In this document: in pieces, positions 8,456-17,062 of the stretch
Layout: every line of letters starts with the position of its first letter
Numbering within the stretch: position 1 is the stretch's first letter
Assembly: GCF_947488185.1 (NCBI RefSeq)
Contig: NZ_CANKYM010000002.1
Coordinates: forward strand, 682,001 to 746,000
DNA: 64,000 bases
DNA from: an uncultured Roseobacter sp.
GTDB taxonomy: Bacteria; Pseudomonadota; Alphaproteobacteria; Rhodobacterales; Rhodobacteraceae
Direction of reading: 5' to 3'
Made by a program: the position numbers and the translations under genes
Notes under the pieces: generated by a model
What the model saw: the letters and a program-made list of their open reading frames with translations, nothing else
The model's database searches: none
What the model was told of the DNA's origin: nothing

Positions 8456-9970
8456 ATGGCCAATCCTCTTTTTGATCACCTTTTCGGCAACCACGCGGGC
8501 AAGGATACGCCTTTTCTGATTCTGAAGGATGGTCAGGTGATCACCCATGCGGCCTTTCTGTCGATGACAGCGCGGTTTGCACGTGCCTTCAAGGCGCTTG
8601 GTCTGAAGCCGGGAGACCGGCTCGCCCTGCAGGCGGAAAAGTCCCCCGAGGCGCTGGCGGTTTATGCTGCCGCCGTTCAGTCGGGCATCGTGTTCCTGCC
8701 GCTGAACACTGGCTACACTGCTGCAGAAGTCTCCTATTTTGTGGAAAACAGCGAGGCGCGTCTATTGATCTGCGATCCGGTAAAGGCGGACGGGCTTCGC
8801 CCAGTGGCTGAGGCTTGTCATGCTGCGCTGGAAACACTGGACGCCGATGGAAACGGCTCGCTGCCGGAGCGTGCGCGGGGCGAGCGTGATGCCTTTGCGA
8901 CAGTTCCACGTGCGCCAGATGATCTGGCCGCATTTCTCTACACATCCGGCACCACGGGGCGCTCCAAGGGCGCGATGCTGACGCAAACAAACCTGCTCTC
9001 CAATGCCCAGACGCTGGTGGATGTGTGGCGGTTCACCAGAGACGACGTGCTCCTGCACGCTTTGCCGATTTTCCACACGCACGGTCTTTTTGTGGCCACC
9101 AATGTGACACTGCTGGCGGGTGGGTCGCTTCTCTTTCTGCCAAAATTCGACGCGGACGACGTGATTGACCTGCTGCCCAGGGCCACGACGATGATGGGGG
9201 TGCCGACCTTCTACACGCGCCTGCTGGACGATCCGCGCTTTACCGGCGATCTGGTGCGGCACATGCGGCTTTTTGTATCCGGCAGCGCCCCATTGCTGGC
9301 CGAAACGCATGTCCAATTCGAAAAACGCACCGGGCACCGCATTCTGGAGCGCTACGGCATGACCGAGACCAATATGAACACCTCGAACCCCTATGAGGGC
9401 GCGCGGCGGGCAGGGACGGTTGGCTTTCCACTGCCGGGGGTGGAGCTGAAAATCACCGATCCCGCCAGCGGTGAGACACTGCCTGACGGGGAGATCGGAC
9501 AGATCGAAGTGCGGGGCCCGAATGTGTTCAAAGGTTATTGGCAGATGCCCGAAAAGACGCGCGAAGAACTGCGCGCCGACGGTTTTTTCATCACCGGTGA
9601 TCTGGGGCTGATCGACGATCAGGGGTACGTGCAGATTGTCGGGCGCAACAAGGACCTGATCATCTCTGGCGGCTACAATATCTACCCCAAGGAAATAGAG
9701 GTTCTGCTGGATGATCAGCCAGGCGTGCTGGAGAGTGCCGTGGTCGGTGTGCCGCATCCTGACTTCGGCGAAACTGTTGTCGGATTTGTTGTGGCGGAGA
9801 AGACAACACCCCCCGATCTGGACGGCATCTCGGCGGCAGTTGGTACGCAGCTGGCGCGGTTCAAGCATCCCCGCAAGCTGATCGTTCTGCCAGAGCTGCC
9901 GCGTAACACCATGGGCAAGGTGCAAAAGAACATCCTGCGTCAGGACTACGGCGATCTCTTCGCGGGCTGA
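8456..9970 (+). CDS. matB: Malonyl-CoA synthetase (acyl-adenylating enzyme)
   Basis: Activates malonate with ATP and CoA to malonyl-CoA; 504 residues, normal for MatB. The ANL superfamily core is complete: P-loop-like YTSGTTGRSKGAML, the A5-type ERYGMTETNMN, the A8 region ITGDLGLIDDQGYVQIVGRNKD and the C-terminal lysine in NTMGKVQK. ATG at 8456 follows TTGAGGACATCACA. MatB-specific stretches are RYGMTETNMNTSNPY and GTVGFPLPGVELK. With the TRAP transporter and the decarboxylase it forms a full malonate-to-acetyl-CoA route. The stop is one base from the convergent dehydrogenase. Confidence 0.92.
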   Translation: MANPLFDHLFGNHAGKDTPFLILKDGQVITHAAFLSMTARFARAFKALGLKPGDRLALQAEKSPEALAVYAAAVQSGIVFLPLNTGYTAAEVSYFVENSEARLLICDPVKADGLRPVAEACHAALETLDADGNGSLPERARGERDAFATVPRAPDDLAAFLYTSGTTGRSKGAMLTQTNLLSNAQTLVDVWRFTRDDVLLHALPIFHTHGLFVATNVTLLAGGSLLFLPKFDADDVIDLLPRATTMMGVPTFYTRLLDDPRFTGDLVRHMRLFVSGSAPLLAETHVQFEKRTGHRILERYGMTETNMNTSNPYEGARRAGTVGFPLPGVELKITDPASGETLPDGEIGQIEVRGPNVFKGYWQMPEKTREELRADGFFITGDLGLIDDQGYVQIVGRNKDLIISGGYNIYPKEIEVLLDDQPGVLESAVVGVPHPDFGETVVGFVVAEKTTPPDLDGISAAVGTQLARFKHPRKLIVLPELPRNTMGKVQKNILRQDYGDLFAG

Positions 9971-9971
9971 G

Positions 9972-10931
9972 TTACAGCAGGTCCTTGGGTGTTTCCCCAG
10001 CGAAAAACGCATCCAGATTGTCGAGCGCCCGAAACCCCATGGCATCGCGCGTGCGGGTGGTTGCAGAGCCAATGTGCGGCAGCATAAAGATGTTCTCATG
10101 CGCGGCAAAAGCCGGGTTGCCCCCCGGTTCCACCTTGAAACAATCAAGACCGGCAGCGGCAACCTGACCGCTACCCAGGGCCGCCAGCAAGGCGTCTTCA
10201 TCCACCAGCGCGCCGCGCGCTGAGTTGACGATCACCGCACCGGGCGGCAATAGGGCGAACCGCTCTGCATTCATCAAATCCATCGTGTCGGGCGTGGCCG
10301 GGCAGTGCAGCGACAGGAAATCCGCCACGCTCAGCAGGCTTTCGACAGTGTCGTGATAGGTCGCGCCCTGCGCCTGCGCGTCAGGCAGAGGGCTGCGGTT
10401 GTAATAATGGATCTCCATATCGAACCCGCGCGCCTTGGCGGCAAAGGCACGGCCGACTCGGCCCATGCCGATGATCCCGAGACGCGCGCCCGTCACCTGC
10501 TTGCCGACCATGAAAGACGGTGACCAGAAGTCCCACGCGCCCGTGCGCACGATCCGGTCGCCCGCCACTGCATGGCGCGCGGCCCCCAGCATCAGCAGCA
10601 TGGCCAGTTCCGCCGTGGCGTCCGAGAGCACATCCGGGGTGTTTGTCACCGCGATACCGCGCGCCTTGAGACTGGGCAGGTCGCAATGGTCGACGCCCAC
10701 CGAATGGTTGGCGATGATTTTCAGGCGCGGGTCAAGCTTGCCGGCTACCTCGGCGCTGAAGTGTTCGGAATGACAGGGGATGATCGCGTCGAAATCGGCA
10801 CTGGCGGCGATCAGATCAGAGGCTGTCCCCGGCGTATCGGCGTGATTGACGACCGTGTCATAGTCGCGCATCGCGCGCGCGAGGGTGGCGTCCGACAGGC
10901 GGCGGGTGATCCAGAGACGGGGCTTGGTCAT
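9972..10931 (-). CDS. D-2-hydroxyacid dehydrogenase, glyoxylate/hydroxypyruvate reductase-like
   Basis: NAD(P)-dependent reductase of 319 residues. The Rossmann motif is GIIGMGRVGRAFA and the catalytic trio Arg (NSARGALVDEDAL), Glu (DCFKVEPGG) and His (LPHIGSATTRT) is intact. The bound cofactor side follows with HYYNRSP: after the strand an Asn-Arg-Ser rather than Asp suggests NADPH. It is the last gene of a minus-strand run (TRAP transporter, amidase, small membrane protein) and lies three bases beyond the small protein. A role in glyoxylate/glycolate interconversion beside the bhc genes is plausible but inferred. Confidence 0.82.
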   Translation of the reverse strand: MTKPRLWITRRLSDATLARAMRDYDTVVNHADTPGTASDLIAASADFDAIIPCHSEHFSAEVAGKLDPRLKIIANHSVGVDHCDLPSLKARGIAVTNTPDVLSDATAELAMLLMLGAARHAVAGDRIVRTGAWDFWSPSFMVGKQVTGARLGIIGMGRVGRAFAAKARGFDMEIHYYNRSPLPDAQAQGATYHDTVESLLSVADFLSLHCPATPDTMDLMNAERFALLPPGAVIVNSARGALVDEDALLAALGSGQVAAAGLDCFKVEPGGNPAFAAHENIFMLPHIGSATTRTRDAMGFRALDNLDAFFAGETPKDLL

Positions 10932-10934
10932 GGT

Positions 10935-11129
10935 CTATTTCTTCCGGATGCATTCGTCCCAGTAGTCATAGATCGCCATGGCGCAGACGATGATGACGAT
11001 GACCATGAAGGGGAAGCCGCCCCAGAAGCCCGCGAATCCGGTGGAGATGCTGTGCGACAGCTCGCCCACGAAGATCACCAGCAGGGCGGTGCCGATGAGC
11101 CCGACGATCAGTTTGACGGTATATGACAT
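10935..11129 (-). CDS. Small two-helix membrane protein
   Basis: 64 residues made of two hydrophobic helices (residues ~5-25, LIVGLIGTALLVIFVGELS, and ~40-55, FMVIVIIVCAMAIYDY) joined by a glycine-rich loop and ending IRKK. GAGAGGAC precedes the ATG. It lies between the amidase and the dehydrogenase of the TRAP operon, with gaps of only 16 and 3 bases, so it is probably translated. I do not know the family; an accessory subunit of the transporter is one guess. Confidence 0.65.
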   Translation of the reverse strand: MSYTVKLIVGLIGTALLVIFVGELSHSISTGFAGFWGGFPFMVIVIIVCAMAIYDYWDECIRKK

Positions 11130-11145
11130 GTTTGCGTCCTCTCAG

Positions 11146-12486
11146 TCAGGCGGCGGCTGCCGCGATGTGGTTTTGCAGCCAGCGCGCGGTGCGCAGCAGC
11201 CGGTCGTCTTTATGCACCGGGCCAATCAGTTGCACGCCGATGGGCAGGCCGGTTTCCCCGACCAGCAAGGGCAGGGTCACACAAGGCAGGCCTGCCAGTG
11301 TCCAGAGTGTACAGAAAATCGGATCGCCTGTCCCGTCGCTGAACTTCGTCGCTTCGCCTGCGGCTGCCGGGGCGAGGATCGCATCGAAGTCGACAAAGAA
11401 ATCGTCAAAGAAGGATTGTGCAGAGGCTTTGACCGCCAGTGCATCTTCGTACTCAGCTGTGCTGATTTTTCGGGCGCGGGTGATGATCGGTTTCAGCGTC
11501 TCGCTGATCTGTTCCCAATGCCCGTCAAAGACATCGGCCTGATGCCGGGCAATCTCATATTCGTGGATGCGTGCCTGAACGGCCACCAGCTCGGCCAGTT
11601 GATCGGCAGGGTCCATCCGGGTCACACGGGCGTCCAGAATCTCCATCACACCGTCAAACCCGTCCCGTGCCGCCTCTGACAGCCGGTCGTTGAACGGCAG
11701 GTTGAACCAGACGAGATCGGGCTCAATCGGTGCGTCCTCCACAGCCCCCTTGGCCATGGCAGGGCGGGCGTGGGCAAAGCTTTCGCTGTCGCGCTGGTCA
11801 TAGCCGCTGATGGCGTCGGCCAGCAGGGCCGCATCCTCCAGCGTCCGGGCAAAAGTGCCGATCTGATCCAGTGATTTCGATGTTTGCAGGACTCCGGTGC
11901 GCGGGATCATCCCGCGCGTGGGTTTGAACCCGAAGGTGCCACAAAAAGATGCCGGGCGGATCACCGAGCCATTGGTCTGCGTGCCAACGGCAAGTGGCAC
12001 ATGCCCCGCAGCCACCGCGGCCGCGGACCCACTGGAGGAACCGGCGGGTGAGTGGTCGGGGTTATGCGGGTTGCGGGTCTCGCTGGGGTGCATGAAGGCC
12101 AGTTCGGTTGTGACCGTCTTGCCCATGATCACGGCCCCTGCTTCGCGCAGCATTTCGACGATCCGGGCATCCTCGGCGCTTTGACGGCCCGCGAAAATCG
12201 GTGTGCCGCGCTGGGTGGGCATGTCGTGCGTGTCGATAATGTCCTTGAGCCCGACCGGCAGCCCATGCAGCGGTCCCGTGGCCAACCCGCGCTGGCGCAG
12301 GCGGTCGCAGTCTTCGGCCTGTTTCAACGCGGCCTCGGCGTCGAGATGCGCCCAGGCGTGGATGTTGCCGTCGGTTTCGGCAATCCGGTCCAGACAGGAC
12401 TGGACCAGTTGCACTGATTTCAGCCTGCCAGAGGCGATATGGCCTGCCGCCTCTGTCGCCGAGAGCTCGTGCGGTTTGATCTTCAT
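11146..12486 (-). CDS. Amidase-signature hydrolase
   Basis: 446 residues, amidase (AS) family serine hydrolase. The Ser-cisSer-Lys triad can be read: Lys81 (GLKDIIDT), the Ser-rich loop at 149-154 (GSSSGS) and nucleophile Ser174 (TNGSVIRPAS). ATG at 12486 overlaps the TRAP permease stop as ATGA; a longer open frame reaching 12873 would run through the permease gene and is rejected. AS enzymes hydrolyse amides of many small acids, so the substrate cannot be read from sequence. The transporter genes immediately before it suggest that it acts on the imported compound. Confidence 0.88.
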   Translation of the reverse strand: MKIKPHELSATEAAGHIASGRLKSVQLVQSCLDRIAETDGNIHAWAHLDAEAALKQAEDCDRLRQRGLATGPLHGLPVGLKDIIDTHDMPTQRGTPIFAGRQSAEDARIVEMLREAGAVIMGKTVTTELAFMHPSETRNPHNPDHSPAGSSSGSAAAVAAGHVPLAVGTQTNGSVIRPASFCGTFGFKPTRGMIPRTGVLQTSKSLDQIGTFARTLEDAALLADAISGYDQRDSESFAHARPAMAKGAVEDAPIEPDLVWFNLPFNDRLSEAARDGFDGVMEILDARVTRMDPADQLAELVAVQARIHEYEIARHQADVFDGHWEQISETLKPIITRARKISTAEYEDALAVKASAQSFFDDFFVDFDAILAPAAAGEATKFSDGTGDPIFCTLWTLAGLPCVTLPLLVGETGLPIGVQLIGPVHKDDRLLRTARWLQNHIAAAAA

Positions 12487-13850
12487 GGGATATACGGCCC
12501 AAAGAGATAATCCGGGAACCAGAGCGCGATGCCCGGGAACTGGTACATCAGCACCATGGTCAGGATCACGATCCCAAGGTAGGGCATGATGCCGCGGAAA
12601 ATCTCCATCAGCTCGATCTGTTTCTTGAGCACCCCTTTTAGGTAATAGGCCGACATGGCCATGGGCGGGGTCAGGAAGGAGGTCTGCAGGTTCAGTGCCA
12701 CCAGCATGGCAAAGAAGTAGGGGTTCACGCCGAAGACTTCCAAGAGCGGCAGGAAGATCGGCACGAAGATGATCAGGATTTCCGACCATTCCAGCGGCCA
12801 GCCCAGCAGGAAGATGATGATCTGTGCCAGCACCAGAAACTGCCAGGGTTCCAGATCCATCCCGCCGACCCAATCGGCGATGATGTCATGGCCGCCGAGG
12901 TAGGAGAAGACAGAGGCAAAGGTCCAGGAACCGACAAAGAGCCAGCAGACCATGGCCGTGGCCTTGGCGGTGAGGAACACGCTTTCCTTAAGCTTGGTCC
13001 AGGTCATGGAGCGGTAGAGCACGGCCAGCACCATACCGCCGAGCGCGCCCATTGCGGCGGCCTCTGCCGGCGTCGCCAGACCGCCGAGAATAGAGCCCAG
13101 CACCAGCGCGATCAGGACCGTGAGCGGCACGAAGCTGACCAGCAGGTTCCAGTAGATCTCGCGCGGGGGCGGGACGTCATCCATCTGCGGTTTGGGCGCG
13201 AGGGAGGGGGTGATCCAGACCCGGACGATCACGTAGACGATGTAGAGACCCGCCAACAGCAGCCCCGGGAAAACGGCGGCGGCGTAGAGGCGTAGGGGCG
13301 AGAGATCCGCAATGGCGGAATAGACGATCAACATGATCGATGGAGGGATCAGGATGCCTAGCGTTCCGCCCGCACAGATCACGCCGGAGGCGAAGCTCTT
13401 GTTGTAGTTGGCGTTGGCCATGGCGGGGAAGGCCAGCAGGCCCATCAGCGTCACAACAGCGCCGACGATGCCGGAGGCGGTGGAGAAGACTGCGCAGGTC
13501 AGCAGGGCCGCAATCGCCAGTGAGCCGGGCAGGTTGCGCGCGGCCTGATAGAGCGAGAAGAAGAGCTTGTCGACGATGTTCGCGCGTTCGACCACGTAGC
13601 CCATGAACAGAAACAGCGGGATCGCGACCAGCGTCGGATTTTCCATCACCGAATAGGTGTTCTGGTTCAGCAGGTAGAAGATGTTGTTGTTGAAAATGTC
13701 ACTAAAGCTCTCGATCGGCCCGCCCTGATGGTAGGCGTAGTAGCCAAAGGCCACGCCCATCGCGAGAAGGGTGAAGGCAATCGGAAACCCAAGCAAAACA
13801 AGCAAAATAAACAGGCCCAGCATCAACAGGGCGACTTCGGGATTTGTCAT
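12483..13850 (-). CDS. TRAP transporter large permease (DctM family, mannitol/chloroaromatic-type)
   Basis: 455 residues with about 12 membrane spans. Family landmarks: IPLFLFMGYVVERANI, the ASGIVGAVVTLMGLLAFPAM stretch, GVICAGGTLGILIPPSIMLIVY, TPAEAAAMGALGG, and LNLQTSFLTPPMAMSAYYLKG near the C-terminus. The ending in which NLQTSFLTPP replaces the DctM-type ISPPVG is seen in permeases of the larger, acidic-substrate FcbT3-like group. It overlaps the amidase by four bases and follows the small subunit by 30 bases. Confidence 0.9.
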   Translation of the reverse strand: MTNPEVALLMLGLFILLVLLGFPIAFTLLAMGVAFGYYAYHQGGPIESFSDIFNNNIFYLLNQNTYSVMENPTLVAIPLFLFMGYVVERANIVDKLFFSLYQAARNLPGSLAIAALLTCAVFSTASGIVGAVVTLMGLLAFPAMANANYNKSFASGVICAGGTLGILIPPSIMLIVYSAIADLSPLRLYAAAVFPGLLLAGLYIVYVIVRVWITPSLAPKPQMDDVPPPREIYWNLLVSFVPLTVLIALVLGSILGGLATPAEAAAMGALGGMVLAVLYRSMTWTKLKESVFLTAKATAMVCWLFVGSWTFASVFSYLGGHDIIADWVGGMDLEPWQFLVLAQIIIFLLGWPLEWSEILIIFVPIFLPLLEVFGVNPYFFAMLVALNLQTSFLTPPMAMSAYYLKGVLKKQIELMEIFRGIMPYLGIVILTMVLMYQFPGIALWFPDYLFGPYIP

Positions 13851-13880
13851 CTTTTTATCTTTCCTGGTGCGTCAGAGACG

Positions 13881-14471
13881 TCAGTTTTTGCCGGGATGGA
13901 TGGCTTGGATTTCAGCGAGATCCGCCTCGGACAGCAGATCTTCGGTCTCTTTCACATCGGCCAGGCGTTCGGGCCATTCGCCGGTGCGGATCGCCATGAC
14001 GCAGCGCACCAGTTCGGCCAGACCCTGGATCATCAGCAACGCACCGGCGACCGGGATCAGTGATTTGAAGAAGTAAATCTGGATGCTGGCGGGGCTGTTG
14101 AAGCTGACTTCCTTGTACCGCCAGCTGTCGGAGGCGATCTCGTAGCCGAACCACACGAGCGCGGTGACGCCCGGAAAGAAAAACAGGAAGTAGAGCAGGA
14201 AATCGAGGCTCGCCTGCACCTTGACCGGGAACAGGCGATAGACCACATCCGCCCGCACATGCGTGTCCTGCGCCAGCGCATAGGCGCCGCACATCAAAAA
14301 CAGCGCACCGTACATCTGGATCATCATATCAAAGGCCCAGACGGTGGGGGCATTGAGCACGTAGCGCACGAAGACCTCGTAAGACACCGACAGTGTCAGG
14401 ATCAGGATGCACCACCCGAAGGCCCGGCCTACCCAGAGGCTCAGCCCTTCTATGGCGTGAACAAATTTCAT
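13881..14471 (-). CDS. TRAP transporter small membrane subunit (DctQ family)
   Basis: 196 residues, four predicted helices, with the N-terminal MKFVHAIEGLSLWVGRAFGWCILILTLSVSYEVFVRYV typical of small subunits in the FcbT2-like group (shown only as a landmark spanning residues 1-38: EGLSLWVGRAFGW then YEVFVRYVLNAPTVWAFD). ATG at 14471 is chosen because the family begins near the first helix; an open frame extends to 14567 but adds proline-rich sequence. The receptor gene is 107 bases upstream and the large subunit 30 bases downstream. Confidence 0.85.
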   Translation of the reverse strand: MKFVHAIEGLSLWVGRAFGWCILILTLSVSYEVFVRYVLNAPTVWAFDMMIQMYGALFLMCGAYALAQDTHVRADVVYRLFPVKVQASLDFLLYFLFFFPGVTALVWFGYEIASDSWRYKEVSFNSPASIQIYFFKSLIPVAGALLMIQGLAELVRCVMAIRTGEWPERLADVKETEDLLSEADLAEIQAIHPGKN

Positions 14472-14578
14472 CGTTTTGATTCCCTGTGGCGGATATGCAG
14501 GCCCTCGCGGCGGGACCCGGTCAGCGGAAAGGAGGCCGGACGCGGAGGCGCCCGATCTCCCTGTCACATGTGGCTAAC

Positions 14579-15673
14579 TCAACCGAAGTAGTGGTTGTAG
14601 GCCAGCTTGTAGTCAGGCTGGTTCAGGTTGAGGTAGTTCATCACGTCCTTGGCGTAGGCCTTTTGCGATTCCATCACCTTGGCAAAGAACGGATCGTCCT
14701 CTGCGATACGCGCTGTCACCTTGTCCCACGCTGCCAGCTGGGCCGCCATCACCGAATCCGGTGTGCGGTAGACATTCACGCCATCGGCTTCCTGCAGTTT
14801 CAGCAGATCGTCGGAATAGCGCTTGGTGTTGCCCCAGTAAAAGCCGGAATTTTCCGCCATCGACGCGTTCTTGATGATCGCCTTGTGATCATCGGAAAGC
14901 GCGTTGAACTTGTCCTTGTTGATCGTGACCTCAAAGAACTCCTGGCTCTGGTGGAAGGAGGCAAGGTGGTAATGTTTAGACACGTCCTGCATGCCAAAGT
15001 CGCGGTCGGATGTCGGGTTGTTGAACTCCGCCGCATCGATCAGGCCGGATTTCATCGCCGGCTGGATCTCACCGCCGGGCAGCTGCACCACCGACATGCC
15101 CATTTCCAGCAGAACGTCCGCGGCCAGACCAACGGTCCGGTACTTGAGACCTTCCATCTGCGAGGCATCGGTGATCTGCTCCTTGAACCAGCCCATCGGC
15201 TGTGCGGGCATCGGCGAGTTGAAGAACGACACCACGTTCAGGCGCAGCTCTGCCATCAGCTCGTCAAAGAGCTCCTGACCACCACCGGCGTAGACCCAGC
15301 CCAGCACTTCCTGGCTCGACCAGCCAAAGCAGGGGCCGGTGCCAAAGAGTGACGCAGCCTTGGACTTACCGTACCAGTAGGCGGGCACGTAGTGGGCCGC
15401 GTCGAGAACGCCCCGGTGTACCGCATCCTGCATCTGGCTGGTTTTCACAACCGCATCCACGGAGAGCACTTCGATGGTCAGGGACCCGCCGCTCATCTCG
15501 TTGACGCGCGCAGCGAAAGACTGTGCGTTTTCAAGGAAAATACCGCCGCCCCAGGCCGCTTGCATCTTCAGTGTCACCCCGTGTCCATCCGCAATTGCGG
15601 GTGTCGCGAGGGCTGCTGCCCCTGCGACGGCGGAACCGCGCAGGAATTTTCTGCGATTTACTTTTTCTGTCAT
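14579..15673 (-). CDS. TRAP transporter binding protein with Tat-type signal (DctP family)
   Basis: 364-residue periplasmic receptor. The N-terminus MTEKVNRRKFLRGSAVAGAA carries a twin-arginine motif (RRKFLRG) followed by a hydrophobic stretch and ATPAIADG, so it is probably exported folded by Tat. The body has FAARVNEMSGGSLTIEVLS, LKYRTVGLAADVLLEMGMS and AAEFNNPTSDRDFGM, typical of the FcbT1/TakP-like receptors that bind 2-oxo acids or similar. A GGAGGAAGT ribosome site precedes ATG at 15673. Ligand unknown; position next to bhcR suggests a C2-C4 acid. Confidence 0.88.
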   Translation of the reverse strand: MTEKVNRRKFLRGSAVAGAAALATPAIADGHGVTLKMQAAWGGGIFLENAQSFAARVNEMSGGSLTIEVLSVDAVVKTSQMQDAVHRGVLDAAHYVPAYWYGKSKAASLFGTGPCFGWSSQEVLGWVYAGGGQELFDELMAELRLNVVSFFNSPMPAQPMGWFKEQITDASQMEGLKYRTVGLAADVLLEMGMSVVQLPGGEIQPAMKSGLIDAAEFNNPTSDRDFGMQDVSKHYHLASFHQSQEFFEVTINKDKFNALSDDHKAIIKNASMAENSGFYWGNTKRYSDDLLKLQEADGVNVYRTPDSVMAAQLAAWDKVTARIAEDDPFFAKVMESQKAYAKDVMNYLNLNQPDYKLAYNHYFG

Positions 15674-15981
15674 ACTTCCTCCCTAGGATCGGGCGCGTCT
15701 GGCCCGTTTCTGATGTGAGCGTCATGCTCGGTCAGTTTACGAAAACTCAGAGAAATATCAGCACCCTTGTGCCGGTTTTTGAACGCAAAGCCCTCCTCGG
15801 CTTCAAGTTCAGGCGTCCTTCCCGGAATTCACAAGGATCAAACTAGGCGATCCCCGTGGACAGGCAAGGAAATAAGCTCTGAAAACAACCCGTTAGTACA
15901 ACCTCTGGGTGAATTCGTATCATTTGTGCTTGGTTTGGGTCGTGTTCTCCTTCCCGTCTCATTTTTGGTCGGTTCGATTGG
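15674..15981. other. 308-base gap between bhcR and the TRAP receptor gene
   Basis: No convincing gene on either strand. The minus-strand TRAP operon must be read from here or from bhcR. A short AAGCC/GGCTT hairpin lies at 15788-15803, too weak to call a terminator. The repeat ATAAATGAAAAA found upstream of bhcA is not present. Confidence 0.5.
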
Positions 15982-16866
15982 CTAGGCCACCGGATCGTCC
16001 AGCGGTGCAGTTTCAGAGTGCGGCGGTGCCACGTGGTCAGGGAACCTGCCACCGATCAGCTGCGTGATGTCCCGCGCCGCCTCTGCGACGGTCGCGCCAA
16101 GCTCCGGCACGCGCAAGGTGTCGAACCGGGTGCTGGGCCCTGAGATGGACACGCCCGCACAGGCATCCTGATGTTCGTCGTAGATCACGCTGCCAATGCA
16201 GGACATGCCTGAATAGCGCTCCTCCCGGTCAAAGGACCATCCACGTCGGCGGGTTTGTTCCAGATCGGCAAAGAGCGCATCCGCTGTGATCAGCGTGTTA
16301 TCGGTGAAACTGGTCAGGCCGGTCGACATTAGTAACTTGCGTACCCGCTCCTCGGGCAGGGCGGACAGGATCGCCTTGCCGGTCCCGGAGGCATGCATGG
16401 ACGTGCGCGTCCCGCGCGCGAAGAAGGCACGGATTGGGTTGCTGGTCTCAACTTGTCCGACAAAGACAACCTCTGCGCCGTCCGGAATCGCAAGATTTGC
16501 GGTCTCTCCGGTCTTGTCCATCAGGTGGCGCATCACCGGTCGGCTCACCGTGCTGAGGCCGGTGCGGTTCATGAAGGAAACGCCGGTCCGATAGGCCTCG
16601 ATCCCGATGACCCAATCCTGCCGCTCCTCATCAAAAGCCACGAAACTGTGCTTCTGCAATGTCGTCAGGATCCGGTGGGTGGTGGCGGTGGGGACGCCCA
16701 GAGAAAGTGAGAGGTCCGTCAGCGTGGCGCGTTCCGATTTAGAGATGGCCTTCAGAATGCCCAGAGCGCGATCCAGCGACTGTAGGGTGCCTGCAGAGCT
16801 TTCGCGAAATTGGGACTTGGGTCGTCCACGCTGTCTTTTCTGGGATGTCACACCGGTGTGCCTCAA
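15982..16866 (-). CDS. bhcR: IclR-family regulator BhcR
   Basis: 294 residues: a basic N-terminal tail (QKRQRGRPKSQ), an IclR winged helix (~28-90, with SLDRALGILKAI, LTDLSLSLGVPTATTHRILTTL) and an IclR effector domain (~105-280, with MHASGTGKAILSALP, RRGWSFDREERYSGMSCIGSVIYD, GVSISGP). It diverges from bhcABCD. In Paracoccus denitrificans the equivalent protein is BhcR, which binds the bhc promoter and senses glyoxylate; identity here is inferred from gene order and family. The 196-base divergent gap is very AT-rich and carries a repeated candidate operator. Confidence 0.9.
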   Translation of the reverse strand: MRHTGVTSQKRQRGRPKSQFRESSAGTLQSLDRALGILKAISKSERATLTDLSLSLGVPTATTHRILTTLQKHSFVAFDEERQDWVIGIEAYRTGVSFMNRTGLSTVSRPVMRHLMDKTGETANLAIPDGAEVVFVGQVETSNPIRAFFARGTRTSMHASGTGKAILSALPEERVRKLLMSTGLTSFTDNTLITADALFADLEQTRRRGWSFDREERYSGMSCIGSVIYDEHQDACAGVSISGPSTRFDTLRVPELGATVAEAARDITQLIGGRFPDHVAPPHSETAPLDDPVA

Positions 16867-16892
16867 AAAGAATCTCTGGAAACGTTTATCAC

Positions 16893-16911
16893 ATAAATGA
16901 AAAATAATTTC
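16893..16911. promoter_or_regulatory. Candidate BhcR operator, copy 1
   Basis: ATAAATGAAAAATAATTTC, 27 bases upstream of bhcR. The core TGAAA-N5-TTTCA is an inverted repeat. It matches copy 2 at 16983-17001 in 12+4 positions (ATAAATGAAAAA-N3-TTTC), exactly 90 bases away. IclR proteins commonly bind paired sites as dimers of dimers, so the pair is a reasonable operator candidate. Confidence 0.5.
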
Positions 16912-16932
16912 AATAAAATCATTATTGTGGAA

Positions 16933-16946
16933 TTTGAAAATTCAAA
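16933..16946. promoter_or_regulatory. AT-rich inverted repeat between the paired bhc repeats
   Basis: TTTGAA-AA-TTCAAA, a perfect 6-bp inverted repeat lying about midway between the two ATAAATGAAAAA copies. Could be a third regulator contact or simply part of the AT-rich promoter. Confidence 0.35.
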
Positions 16947-16982
16947 TATGGTTTAACATCAATGTTTTAATGCATTTTTTTT

Positions 16983-17001
16983 ATAAATGAAAAACATTTT
17001 C
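16983..17001. promoter_or_regulatory. Candidate BhcR operator, copy 2
   Basis: ATAAATGAAAAACATTTTC, 62 bases before the bhcA start. The core GAAAA-ACA-TTTTC is an inverted repeat. Near-copy of 16893-16911 on the same strand, one 90-base step downstream. Confidence 0.5.
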
Positions 17002-17062
17002 GAGAAAATTGATTTTGGTGATCTACTTGTTATTGTGCAGCATGGCTGAGGAGGAAACCGCA

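Noticed and set aside
12487..12873. N-terminal extension of the amidase to 12873
   Set aside because: Would overlap the TRAP permease by 387 bases; ATGA overlap at 12486 and family length support the shorter start.
14486..15352. 288-codon plus-strand frame opposite the TRAP receptor gene
   Set aside because: Antisense to a full DctP-family gene; valine/histidine-rich shadow.
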